A stretch of 64,000 bases of DNA, taken from NCBI GenBank assembly GCA_029237695.1, contig CM055274.1:21441505-21505504 (forward strand), in the 5' to 3' direction. The translations under genes were made by a program, and so were the position numbers. The stretch is from Conchocele bisecta (Eukaryota; Mollusca; Bivalvia; Lucinida; Thyasiridae). Shown piece after piece: positions 55,299 to 64,000 of the stretch (positions are counted from its first letter, which is position 1; each line of letters opens with the position of its first letter). The notes below the pieces were generated by a model, which saw nothing but the letters and a program-made list of their open reading frames with translations, was not told where the DNA came from and ran no database searches.

Positions 55299-58200
55299 TT
55301 ATTGACAGTACGTCTTCATCACCCCGTTAATCATTCGGAATCCCCTGTTCTCCGCCATATCCCTACCCCCTTCGAGAGCACTCTTATACCTTCCCCAAGT
55401 CAGATCGTTAGATCTCTTCGACATCCCCTTGGCCGAGTGCTTAGATTTTCCATCACCACTCACGTAGTAACACTTGCTACACAGAGCGATGGCTCTATCT
55501 CCTTCGAATTCCAGCTTGAACAGTCCCGGAGTTCTGTTTCTCCACACGTCCCAAGCCAACCACTCGGTCTTCTCCTTATTAAACTTTCTCTTCATATTCT
55601 TTCTCACCACCGCCGCCAGCGTCTTCTCCGACAGCGCGAAGTACATGCTGTCAGTGTCCATCTGTATCAATTCGAAATCTCCGCGATCCACGTACTTGTC
55701 CAAGAAATCGTAGTAGAACTCCAGCATCCGGAGCTTGGCCAACTGGTAGACCGCTATGCCACACTGAAACGGTCTGTTGATCACCACACGAGTCTTCCTG
55801 CTCGATATCTCGTAAGCCTCCCCAATCTCCTCCAGGTCTTCGAACCACGCCGACCCCAGTGCCCGATCGACAGTCTTCTCATCCTTCGTATATGTGGTGT
55901 TCAGGTGTCTCTCTTGTGCCTCTATCAGTTTTCCACAACACGCGTTGCCAACCAGTTTGAATATCTCCGCCAACACCGCCTTGCTCTTGTCGACGTCCCC
56001 CGTCCGTCTAGCAGCGGTGACCTCTTTAACGAACCATTGAAACGGTTTACCGGGCGTGTAGTCTATCACCCTATGCACCGCCTTGACGATCAGATCGTGC
56101 TCCAGATACCACTTTGGCAGCGGTGAGTATATGATCATCTTCTTGGCGGACATTGCCCCCACGAGCTTTCTCTGCCCTTCGACTATATTCCTCCCAGTCC
56201 CGGCCAGGTAGTCCTTCATGTGCTGTGGAACCTCTTTCTCATCGACTTCTCGATTAACGAACAGCGGTGACATTTCCGAGAACTTGTCTCTCAACGTTTC
56301 CGGAACCTCTATATCCAACTCCGCAAATCCGAACCACTTTTCACTCCTGACCTTCCTCACGAAACAGTCTATATACGACTGTCTTTCCGGGTCGTCACAC
56401 GTCCATATCTGCTCCTCACCGCACGGCATGTCCTTCGATAGAGTAGATAGGTACAGAGCATTGGCATCGTACCCCAGCACCGCCTTGCACATCTTCTCCT
56501 CCGACTCCCCACCTGACCCCTGATCGTTGACCTTCCAGCCTCGGCGTATCTGGAGAATACTATGGACGGACCACCGACCAATCCCTGCTTCATCATCTCG
56601 TAAGTTTCAGATTCGGTTGACCACAGCTCGGGCGTATCCGCCTTCCCATCGATCGACCCGCGGAGTAGGTACTGAAGGAAACACCGGGCAGAGATACAGC
56701 ATCATTGAGTATGTCCACGCCTCTTCCCCTGTAGAACTCCGTCATTTTAGTCAGAGCCTCCAGGAACGGTCCTACATCCAAGTCGTTGTAGTGTTGCAAC
56801 CATTCCTTGAACGTCTTCATCCCTTTTCTCGGAATACCTTCTTACACTCTTTCCACTCGGACAACGACAGTAGGAACTCACCCTTCAACCTCGAGTACCA
56901 CTCGGGATAGTCTGGCAGCCCCGGATGGTCGAGCTTGTCCGCGCTATCGAACCACTCGTACGGAAAGTGAGACTTTACCGTTTTACAGTCGTACGCCTTA
57001 ACCCACCGGTCGTACGTGGTACCGGGTCCCAGATACTGGATTATGTCGAGAAATCTAAACTCCGGGGTAAACAGAAACATCGTCGTGCTGGCTCTCTTTC
57101 CAACCATCACCTTATTCACGGTGGCCGCCAACTTCTCTACAAAGTACTGCTTGATGAGGTTCAGGTCGTACCTGCTACAGTTGAACCCCACCACCGGGAC
57201 TTGGTCAATCCAAGAGATAATCTTTGCTTGCTGAGACTTCGATAACATATCTATGTCGGCCGGCAGATACTTCTTCCTAACCCCCTCCCTGATTGCCTTG
57301 CCTCTCATCTGCAGCTCGGTCACGAACTTCTCGACTAGCGTGTCGGGATCTCGCTCGCATAGGTGTGTGATCCCTTTATGCATCGTATCCCCCAACGACA
57401 CCGATATAGGAACGTGCTCGACCTCTAAGATCAGGTCTTTGGTGGGTCGCGTGCTTTTTGACTTGTCGAGATACGCCTCGAAGTCGTAGACTATCTGGTG
57501 AGGGTACAGAGTCGTCTCCTCCTCGCGTGGCGATTGTGGATAGTAGGTATTCGCCTTATTCAACCACTCGCACTCCCACATCACCACCAGCTCGTAACCC
57601 GCCTTCCTTATCTTGGCGTCTTGAATTTTCGTCCTCTTGTACAGTGATCTCGCGCTACCTCTCATGCAATGCCTCGGACACCCGTGCCAGTAGCATCCGT
57701 GAAACTGAAACACGGTCTCGGTCTCGTGACAGTAACCGTCGACTGGATCACCGGCCACCCACCTCTCACCACCGTGACCGCAGTTGGCGTGATGTATGTG
57801 CTTTCCCATCCTCTCCTCTTCTCTGCTCAACCATTGAATCGACCTCACACTCGCTGACCCCTTAGGATAGAACGCCTTCTCGTAGGCCGACTGCGGTCTC
57901 TCTACCCTCTTACCTGGACATGTCACCACGGTCTTCCCACCCATGCAGGTGGTCGCGTGCCTGTGCATGTTACACGACTTTGTGAACCGTTGTTGACATC
58001 CGGTGCACCCGTACTCGTTCGTCATCTTGCAGAGATTCGTTATGAGGAACGAGTGACCTCCAAACATTCCTATCGTCATTGTCTTCCCCACAACCACGTC
58101 GTAATTTGCCGGAACCTTCATGAGGTACCACACTCCATCGGCGGTGGGCTCGTAAACGCGAATACCCAACTTGAAATGCTCTTCGACCTTCTTAATATCG

Positions 58201-59145
58201 TCCAGGGGTATTCCCTGGCTACCCGGTCCGTTATCATGCCCGAGATATTCGCGAGCCAGAGCTCGTGCCTTCTCACAACAGCGGTCTGGTCTCCCTCCAC
58301 GTTGGATGGCTATGCACCTAAACAGACAAAAGTAGTCGTCGTACGTGTCGACGGAATACATTCCCTTTTTCTGTCTTAACCAGTCTGGGAGCTTTCCCGC
58401 TCCCATGAGAAGTTGTTGCGCGTCGATGATCATCTTCACCTCAACCGATATCCAACGAACGAAGGTCCATTTTGTGTTTGGTCTATCGACTTTGTCGATG
58501 TCCATTCGACCTTTCTCTCTATCGGATATCCAACTCGTTTATCCACGGACTGCCCTTTGATTGTTTGTGATAGATCATAGTAGCGTCGGTCTCTATGTTC
58601 CTAATACGATACGAGCACGAATACCTCAGATAACATGCCGTGGTCATCTCTGGGCGAATTTTATTCATTATGCGATTAGCGATCTCCCCGTCTACCCCCC
58701 TCTCGAAAGTCCATACTATCTTCCTCCTACCCCTATCAACAGTTTCCCTAACTTCGGCTTCTTCGGCGAGAATCCTGGGACCCTCCTCCACCAAAGCTCT
58801 GGCGATATCTCTCCTCTTCTTGGGAGGTCTCCCCACCAACCCTTGATAAATCTTATTGTAGTACGCCTTGTATAGGGGTTTTCTACGTGCGCAGTGATCT
58901 TCTTTTACACGCTGCGCGTAAGCAGTGGCGCGCAGGCTGGCCGTCGTCTCGTTCTCCAATTTCTCGGAGCGTTTTTCGGGGTCGGCGGGCAGTCGTCCGG
59001 TCAAAACCGCACGCCGCAGCCTCTCCTCGTAGACGACGGCTCGCGCGTCACTTATCCTATCTGCTATATCTTTCTTGAGTCTCAAACCTCTTAGGGAAAT
59101 TCCCCAACTCTTAGCTTGCTCTCTCATTTGCTTTATGGTAGGCAT
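55299..59145 (-). pseudogene. Protein-primed family B DNA polymerase, four frame breaks
   Basis: Start taken as MPTIKQMREQAKSWGISLRG (ATG at 59145), a SAP-like helical N-terminus. Then come an OTU-like region (VDTYDDYFCLFRC, with His in FGGHSFLI), a C2H2-type finger (CTGCQQRF...HRHATTC), a Cys/His endonuclease-like motif (FHGCYWHGCPRHC), exonuclease motifs (YDFEAYLD; FNCSRYDLNLI), and polymerase motifs A (YDANALYLS), B (KLVGNACCGKL) and C (QMDTDSMYF). All are in the order expected of Polinton polymerases, about 1,280 codons. Frame breaks lie near 58510-58530, 56818, 56688 and 56510. Transcribed inward from the right terminal repeat, with iterated motifs just upstream. Confidence 0.93.
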
Positions 59146-59146
59146 T

Positions 59147-59414
59147 ATACTGAGTATAACCAATAGATTTTTTATCTTCAATAGGGTGTAAGTTTATATT
59201 TTATTCGTAATAAATATATGACAGATTGTTGTAATATACTTAGTATAACTTATGGATTTCTTATCTTTAATAGGGTGTCAGTTTATATTTGTGACAGATT
59301 GGTATAAAATACTGAGTATAACTTATGGATTTCTTATCTTTAATAGGGTGTCAGTTGTTATTTTATTCGTAATAAAAGAATGACAGATTGTTATATATAT
59401 ATACTGAGTATAAC
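59147..59414 (-). promoter_or_regulatory. Iterated GTTATACTCAGTAT motif upstream of the polymerase
   Basis: Four units of 74-92 bp begin at about 59147, 59234, 59309 and 59401, each with ATACTGAGTATAAC (one with ACTTAGT), CTTATCTTTAATAGGGTGTC or variants and TGACAGATTG. The last unit is inside the terminal repeat, so the left end has one unit only. Likely a promoter or initiator-binding array for the polymerase gene; no protein is known to bind it. Confidence 0.6.
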
Positions 59415-59582
59415 ATAGGGATTTTTATCTCTAATAGGGTGTATCTTCTCATGTCATAAATATATGGTCTCGCGGTAGTAGTATATAAGAGTCACAAATG
59501 ATACCATCATGCTGTGGAAGGGGCCGCGCGTAGCCGGTGCCTTCCAGAGGTGATGGTATCATTGTGACTCTTATATACTACT
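59394..59582 (-). repeat. Maverick right terminal inverted repeat
   Basis: Exact complement of 40419-40607. The outer 106-bp palindrome is 59477-59582, with its asymmetric centre in the orientation that keeps the two ends perfectly complementary. Confidence 0.93.
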
Positions 59583-59865
59583 CAAAGTATACTTATCTAG
59601 CAAAGTATACTTTGAGGGAGTAGTCATTTATTTTTTCAGAAATGCATTATTTCACATAGAACTAACGACTGCATATATTTGATGATTAAGAGTATGCAGA
59701 ATTATTATACTGAATTTATTACATTATCACAGCCAAAATGGCTGTGATAATGTAATAAATTCAGTATAATAAAAATTAATAAATTTATCCTTAAATTGAA
59801 CATTTCTCCCTCAAAGTATACTTTGCTTGATAATTTTGCTTTGCAATGTTGGTGATATAGGCTAC
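59583..59865. mobile_element. MITE family C, copy 4, right fragment
   Basis: Begins with the duplicated CAAAG and continues TATACTTATCTAGCAAAG through the CATTATCACAGCCA hairpin to GATATAGGCTAC. Confidence 0.85.
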
Positions 59866-59917
59866 ATAATAGGGTATGTTGATATCAACAGAGACATACA
59901 GATTACAGACCCTAAAT

Positions 59918-60002
59918 CATTGATATCGTGCATATCAGGTTCAGCTCGGAAATGGCGTCTCCTACGCGTTTTCAAGCCTTGTCTGATAAGCTTGATATCA
60001 AA
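59918..60002. mobile_element. Palindromic element family N, partial copy
   Basis: CATATCAGGTTCAGCTCGGA...GCCTTGTCTGATAAGCTTGAT, centre deleted. Confidence 0.45.
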
Positions 60003-60240
60003 TGACTATAGTCTGATATTCTCCACAGGTCGCAGTAACGGAACACGGTCTATAAATGCATTACATGTACCTATATATTTATCAATAAGTGATAACAAAA
60101 TAAATTAAACAATGTTTTATTTTTCTCCTTGTTTAACACATTTATATTTTATAATGCGTGTAATGTGTTATAACAGGAGCACAAAAACATTATTTCAGTT
60201 ACTGTTTTTCTCTTATTTATACGTTTATGTATAGATATAG
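60003..60240. other. No recognised feature
   Basis: AT-rich spacer containing short inverted ATAT stretches only. Confidence 0.5.
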
Positions 60241-60472
60241 AGAATAATAGGTTAGTGCCGTGAATTGGAAAAAAATATCTGGCAAGGCTTAGGAAACGGG
60301 ATGGGCGAGGCTCTCGTCAACACCTACACATGGCTTTAAAATGCAAACAATAATAACCCCAGCCACCGCACATATTCATACGCAGTGATTAGGTCGTATT
60401 GACAGGACATCAACAATGTTTCACGGCACCGTGTGTTACGGCACATACGTACTGTGTTGACGGGATAAAATG
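60241..60472. mobile_element. MITE family A, copy 3 (internally deleted)
   Basis: Left arm AATAGGTTAGTGCCGTGAAT to GGGATGGGCGAGGCTCT, then directly CGTCAACACCTACA; the right arm of the palindrome is missing. Ends TGTGTTGACGGGATAAA. Confidence 0.65.
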
Positions 60473-60689
60473 TATGTATAGACCTTGGTCCGTTACACAA
60501 ACCTGTGGTATTCTCTAAGAATGCGACAAACGAACATTAGGGTTTGATTGCTTTTATAAATGGTGTTACTTAACACAATAAAAACACCTTTCACCAGTTA
60601 TTTAGACTGACTTCCCAATGAAATTGTCCCATGTGCTGAGAAAACTACGGACACGAGAAGAGAAACAAATGTTCTGATCAATTTGATTA

Positions 60690-60800
60690 TTTCGTTCTAA
60701 AGCATTAAAATTCGTTCTAACGATTTCAATTATTTATTTCTAACGCATTCAAATTCGTTCTAACGCATTCCAATTCGTTCTAACGTATTTGATTCCGTTC
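60690..60800 (+). repeat. AATTCGTTCTAACG tandem units (family J-like)
   Basis: Five or six units of about 20 bp (CATTCAAATTCGTTCTAACG). No flanking ACGGAGCC ends. Confidence 0.6.
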
Positions 60801-61124
60801 TACATGTAACTATAGAAAACAGCATTTTATCGAAAAACATCACTACCATCATCGACAACAGAAAAGCAATGAAAAATAACAACAACAAGCACACAACATA
60901 CCTAGTTAAGGAATAATATTTATTATATACCTACCCATGAAATACATAGTTATACGATGTAAATAAAAGTCATATGTTCTCATCGATGAAATAAACAACT
61001 TCCGGTGAAAATACGACTACTTCCTCTATCTATATTCATAAAGCGCACCTGCAGTGCCGCTGCAAATACACATTCATTACCGTATACAGTCTAAAAAACT
61101 GCTAAATTCCATGGAGCGGTATAT
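60801..61124. other. No recognised feature
   Basis: Unique AT-rich sequence with a small AACAACAACAAG patch. No gene seen. Confidence 0.5.
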
Positions 61125-61262
61125 AATAAATAGAATATTCATATTTTTGCAACGAATATGACATATATGTTCATCGAGTGGTGTGGAATGAAATTTGGAC
61201 ATTCCACACCACTCGATGAACATATATGTCATATTCGTTGCACAAATATGAATATCCTCTAT
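61125..61262. mobile_element. Long palindrome, 61125-61262
   Basis: AATATTCATATTTTTGCAAC...GTTGCACAAATATGAATAT with arms of about 55 nt meeting at GAATGAAATTTGGACATTC. Single copy in the window. Confidence 0.65.
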
Positions 61263-61637
61263 TTATTACATTTCAAGCTATTATATGCATGGATTTATCT
61301 GTGAGAGAAACATCGTAATTGTCAACTTACAAATAATACACCGTGAACAGAACATCCGTAATCACCCGCGTGCACTCTCCCACAGTCGTTACAAAATAAG
61401 CACCGTCCACAAAAATACCAAATGCAAACGCCCCCGATACATTATAAAATGCATTTTTGTTCGAAATTGTTGTTCAGAAAAAAAAGTAATACGTATGACA
61501 TTCAATGGTACATGTTTGAATAGCTTAAAATAATACATTCGTGTACGTCGGCTTCCGCGTAAACAACTCGTTCGCTTCGCTTACTCGTTTGTTTACGCGG
61601 AAGCCGACGTACACTCGTGTATTATTTCACGCTATTC
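61263..61637. mobile_element. Foldback element family K, copy 2 (inverted)
   Basis: Reverse orientation of 18914-19283: AATAATACACCGTGAACAG, CACAGTCGTTACAAAATAAG, then the palindrome CGTAAACAACTCGTTCGCTT.../TTGTTTACGCGGAAGCCGAC. Confidence 0.65.
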
Positions 61638-61643
61638 TAACAT

Positions 61644-61984
61644 CAAGGTGTATGATCACATGGTTACAACAAGCCGCCCACTCCAAAGTATTATTTGATA
61701 TTTTCTTTAATATGCAACGGATTTTGGTGAAATATGGCGCAGCAAACGCGTCTTCATGACCTGCATTTTGGTGGTCTAGGGAGTTTGGCATAGACTTATG
61801 TCGTTTTTGCGAAGAATAGAATTCCGTGTCGAAAATACAGAAACCACCAAATGCAGCTTAACAAGACGCGTTTGATGCGCCATATTTCATCAAAATGCTT
61901 TACGTCATAAGGACACTATGAAAGAATACGTACTTTGAATCGGTACTTGTTGTTGTTGTTAGTACGACGTGATCATACACCTTG
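61644..61984. mobile_element. MITE family B, copy 5, with 5-bp target duplication
   Basis: CAAGGTGTATGATCACATGG...GTGATCATACACCTTG, flanked by AACAT at 61639-61643 and 61985-61989. The central hairpin is shortened. Confidence 0.85.
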
Positions 61985-62106
61985 AACATATACGATGGAA
62001 TATTCTCTATGTCATGGGCAATATCGAGTTCGTTTCCTACTAGCGACAATAATGATAACTCGCCGTCGTAAATGGATAGTTAAGAGCCTGATCGGATATC
62101 GTCTTC

Positions 62107-62819
62107 TATGTGGCTTTGACTGGAGAAATGGGGCTTATGGGTTCTGCGACCAGTGTAGATCCAGATCAGCCTGTGCATCCGCATGTACTGTTTGTCCTTC
62201 ATCAATATAAAAACACGACATGCTGTGAACAACCAATATACAAGTAGATCGTTATTAGGCGTAAACCAAAAAATTGTTTGTTTCCACTAACCCGACCGAC
62301 CCTATTTTTTCCCGCCGACCCTACACTTTTTTTCGTCATATCGGTATTTCTTTTGATAAAAACTGTATATTTTCACTAACCCATAGTGGATTAACCCTTC
62401 CTACGCTGTTGATGGAAATTGCCGTGTGCTGTTTTTCATTTTTGCTTTAATTCTTAACAAAAATATGGTTTTCACAGCACATGAGAATCGTCTCCACTGG
62501 AGACGATTCTCATGTGCTGTCAAAACCAAGTTTTTGTCGAGAAATATTGAAAATAAAACATTTCCAGCAGACGACAACATTTAATTCAGCGTAATAAGGG
62601 TTAACATATCAAGTTCAAAAAGTGTGTCGTGAATGGAAAAAAAAAATTGAGAAAAAAAAAGTTTCGCCTACCTACCTACCCTATTTTTTTTCCAGGTGTT
62701 AGCGGAAACAAACTATTTTTTTCTTGGCCTTAGCCTATATACAGGGTGTGCTATTTGATCAGGAGCTACACTGGTTACAACTCCCATAAGCCCCATTTCT
62801 CTAGTAACAGCCACATATG
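62107..62819. mobile_element. MITE family E copy with a two-level nested insertion
   Basis: TATGTGGCTTTGACTGGAGA at the left and TCTCTAGTAACAGCCACATA at the right. Inside is a second inverted-repeat element (about 62262-62735; AAATTGTTTGTTTCCACTAA and TTAGCGGAAACAAACTATTT), which itself contains family L copy 3 (62398-62578). Confidence 0.6.
62398..62578. mobile_element. MITE family L, copy 3
   Basis: CCTACGCTGTTGATGG at the left in degenerate form, central GAATCGTCTCCACTGGAGACGATTC, right end CAGCAGACGACAAC. Confidence 0.6.
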
Positions 62820-63256
62820 ACATTTATATATGAGTTCGGCAACCGATCGACTAGTTTTACACCGTGTTCCACTGGAATCGCCTGGAGGGATGTTACGTAA
62901 CTGCGATAGTTTAATGAGTTTGTTGTATTGAAAACACATTCTAAAGAGTCCATTATTGGCTTTGGAATACTGCAAGTTCAAAGACGTCCTCTATTAGACA
63001 GGATGCGAGCGAATGCAATTGAAGTCAGGCAATATTGACGAGAAATTAATAGGGAAAGCAGCTCTGGTTTAGTAAATGAAGCATACTCGTCGCCACGATA
63101 TCAGTCTGGCATAGACATGTCGTGAAATCAGTGGCATCTACGCGAGAGAGACTGGACTATTTTCTCGGCGCGATTATAATTATGGCTTAATAACCGTCTC
63201 AGTGTGTACGTACAAGACGGTGGATACCGTATACACAAATTAGAAACTGTGATATT
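62820..63256. other. No recognised feature; possible 5' region of the edge gene
   Basis: Unique sequence, less AT-rich than its surroundings. No repeat or promoter motif I can defend. Confidence 0.4.
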
Positions 63257-63329
63257 TACTATAAATGACGTCGAAAGATGACGAAATGTTATGAGCATTT
63301 CGTCATCTTTCGACGTCATTTATAGTAAA
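63257..63329. repeat. Near-perfect hairpin
   Basis: ACTATAAATGACGTCGAAAG and its complement, arms of about 33 nt around TTATGAG. Part of the adjoining family R copy. Confidence 0.65.
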
Positions 63330-63459
63330 TGCGCCATGAAAATGTCATCTTTCAACGTCATTTACGGAAAATATGGTAAATTTTGTACTGAATGTGTTTC
63401 AAGAGATATCGCGCATATTCTTAGGTACAAAAGCACATGGGGTGTCTCATATAGTGTAA
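63330..63459 (+). repeat. Repeat family R, copy 3
   Basis: CGTCATTTACGGAAAATATG, a diverged middle, then GGTACAAAAGCACATGGGGT and GTCTCATATAG, as at 10230 and 16370. Confidence 0.45.
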
Positions 63460-63498
63460 TTCGGTATTTGCGTTAGCCGACGTCTGGTCAGGAGAAGC

Positions 63499-64000
63499 AT
63501 GTTTGTTCGCAAGGGGACCGTAAGCCGGAAAAACCGAGGGTCAGGCCGGAAATCTACGAGGCGACCGGCGAGGGACAGCGGTTCGAGCCATCGGAAAGGT
63601 TATATTCACGAGGACTCATCATCGACAGCGTCCGGTACTTTCCGGAATATGCCGAACGGCGATGCAGTTTCACCGCACTCGTTCCGAGAGTTACCGGACC
63701 ATGATTCTATTTCCATGAATTCGATACGAGAATTATCGGGCGACGAACAAAAACATTCCTCGCACCGAGCGGAATTTTACGATCCAGTGCCACACTGCAG
63801 TACGCATAATAATCACGTGATACGTGACGTCACAGCACACACTAGCGCGCATAATCATTTGGTACATGATGTCACACAACACAACAGTGCGTATAACCAC
63901 GCCGCTCGTGACGTATCACCGTATCACAGTGCACATAATCATCGTGACGTCACATCGCACAATGGTACATACAATCACGTGACCCGTGACGTCAGATACC
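63499..64000 (+). CDS. Partial host gene exon running off the window
   Basis: The frame is open from 63460 to the last base, first ATG at 63499, giving 167 codons with no stop and no intron signal I can place. Residues 1-40 are strongly basic (SRKNRGSGRKSTRRPARDSG). Residues 50-95 are polar and Ser-rich (NGDAVSPHSFRELPDHDS, SIRELSGDEQ). From about residue 100 there are five imperfect 13-15-residue repeats of the form SAHNHxxRDVTxH. Nothing resembles a transposon protein, and base composition is GC-richer than the flanks. Predicted disordered; no family is recognised. A hydrophobic or catalytic domain may follow beyond the edge. Confidence 0.5.
   Translation, partial: MFVRKGTVSRKNRGSGRKSTRRPARDSGSSHRKGYIHEDSSSTASGTFRNMPNGDAVSPHSFRELPDHDSISMNSIRELSGDEQKHSSHRAEFYDPVPHCSTHNNHVIRDVTAHTSAHNHLVHDVTQHNSAYNHAARDVSPYHSAHNHRDVTSHNGTYNHVTRDVRY

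Larger units (their letters stand above)
40419..59582. mobile_element. Maverick/Polinton virus-like transposon, 19,164 bp
   Basis: Defined by identical terminal inverted repeats, a 5-bp duplication and the diagnostic gene set: protein-primed family B polymerase, DDE integrase with the Polinton-type HQADLLFLPHD motif, packaging ATPase, double-jelly-roll capsid protein, plus a set of lineage-typical accessory genes. Genes occupy both strands in blocks, with the polymerase reading inward from the right end. Mavericks replicate by protein priming from their ends and are thought able to form capsids; they occur in many animals. This copy has breaks in at least six genes and an internal duplication, so it should not be autonomous. 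No maturation protease is recognised. Confidence 0.95.

Noticed and set aside
55302..56126. A 274-codon plus-strand frame antisense to the polymerase
   Set aside because: Polymerase motifs A, B and C are clear on the minus strand in order; the opposite frame has no recognisable content.
40419..59582. Interpretation as an integrated adenovirus, virophage or large DNA virus fragment
   Set aside because: The combination of terminal repeats, DDE integrase, protein-primed polymerase and Polinton-type capsid, with a target duplication, fits a Maverick; gene content and motif details do not fit the others.

Overview
This is a eukaryotic, intron-scale, AT-rich and very repeat-dense genomic window. 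The repertoire (a Maverick/Polinton, a Ginger-like integrase-OTU element, SINEs ending in (CAAA)n, dozens of short palindromic transposons) and the lack of any compact cellular operon suggest a marine invertebrate, most likely a bivalve mollusc. That taxonomic guess is an inference from repeat style and recalled Maverick gene content, not from a marker gene.

Layout. 1-29.0 kb is a patchwork of short inverted-repeat elements (families A-T here, each seen in two or more copies inside the window), three SINE insertions with target-site duplications, minisatellites and almost no coding sequence; one short signal-peptide reading frame (26.3 kb) is the best host-exon candidate. 29,078-32,505 is a complete 3.4-kb DNA transposon with long terminal inverted repeats and a 4-bp CCGG target duplication; its only reading frame fuses a retroviral-type integrase tail to an OTU cysteine-protease domain (Ginger/GIN-like). 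32.5-40.4 kb returns to nested small elements, including a roughly 100-nt G run.

40,419-59,582 is the centrepiece: a 19,164-bp Maverick/Polinton with apparently identical 189-bp terminal inverted repeats, each ending in a 106-bp palindrome, flanked by a 5-bp CAAAG duplication inside a copy of MITE family C. It carries genes on both strands: orphan genes at the left end, a two-pass membrane protein, a coiled-coil fibre-like protein, a probable minor virion protein, a conserved virion-associated protein, a coiled-coil membrane protein, the double-jelly-roll major capsid protein, the packaging ATPase, a run of small conserved Maverick proteins, a DDE integrase and, reading back from the right end, a protein-primed family B DNA polymerase with an OTU-like N-terminal region. 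Together they describe a virus-like element that could copy itself by protein priming, package DNA with the ATPase into a jelly-roll capsid, and insert with the integrase. This copy is decayed: the integrase, polymerase, ATPase, fibre-like and two other genes have frame breaks or stops, and an 856-bp tandem duplication scrambles the capsid-ATPase junction. I find no adenain-like maturation protease.

59.6-63.5 kb is again small nested transposons. The right edge (63,460-64,000) is an unbroken reading frame running off the window, probably the first coding exon of a host gene, with histidine-rich repeats and repeated TGACGTCA palindromes.
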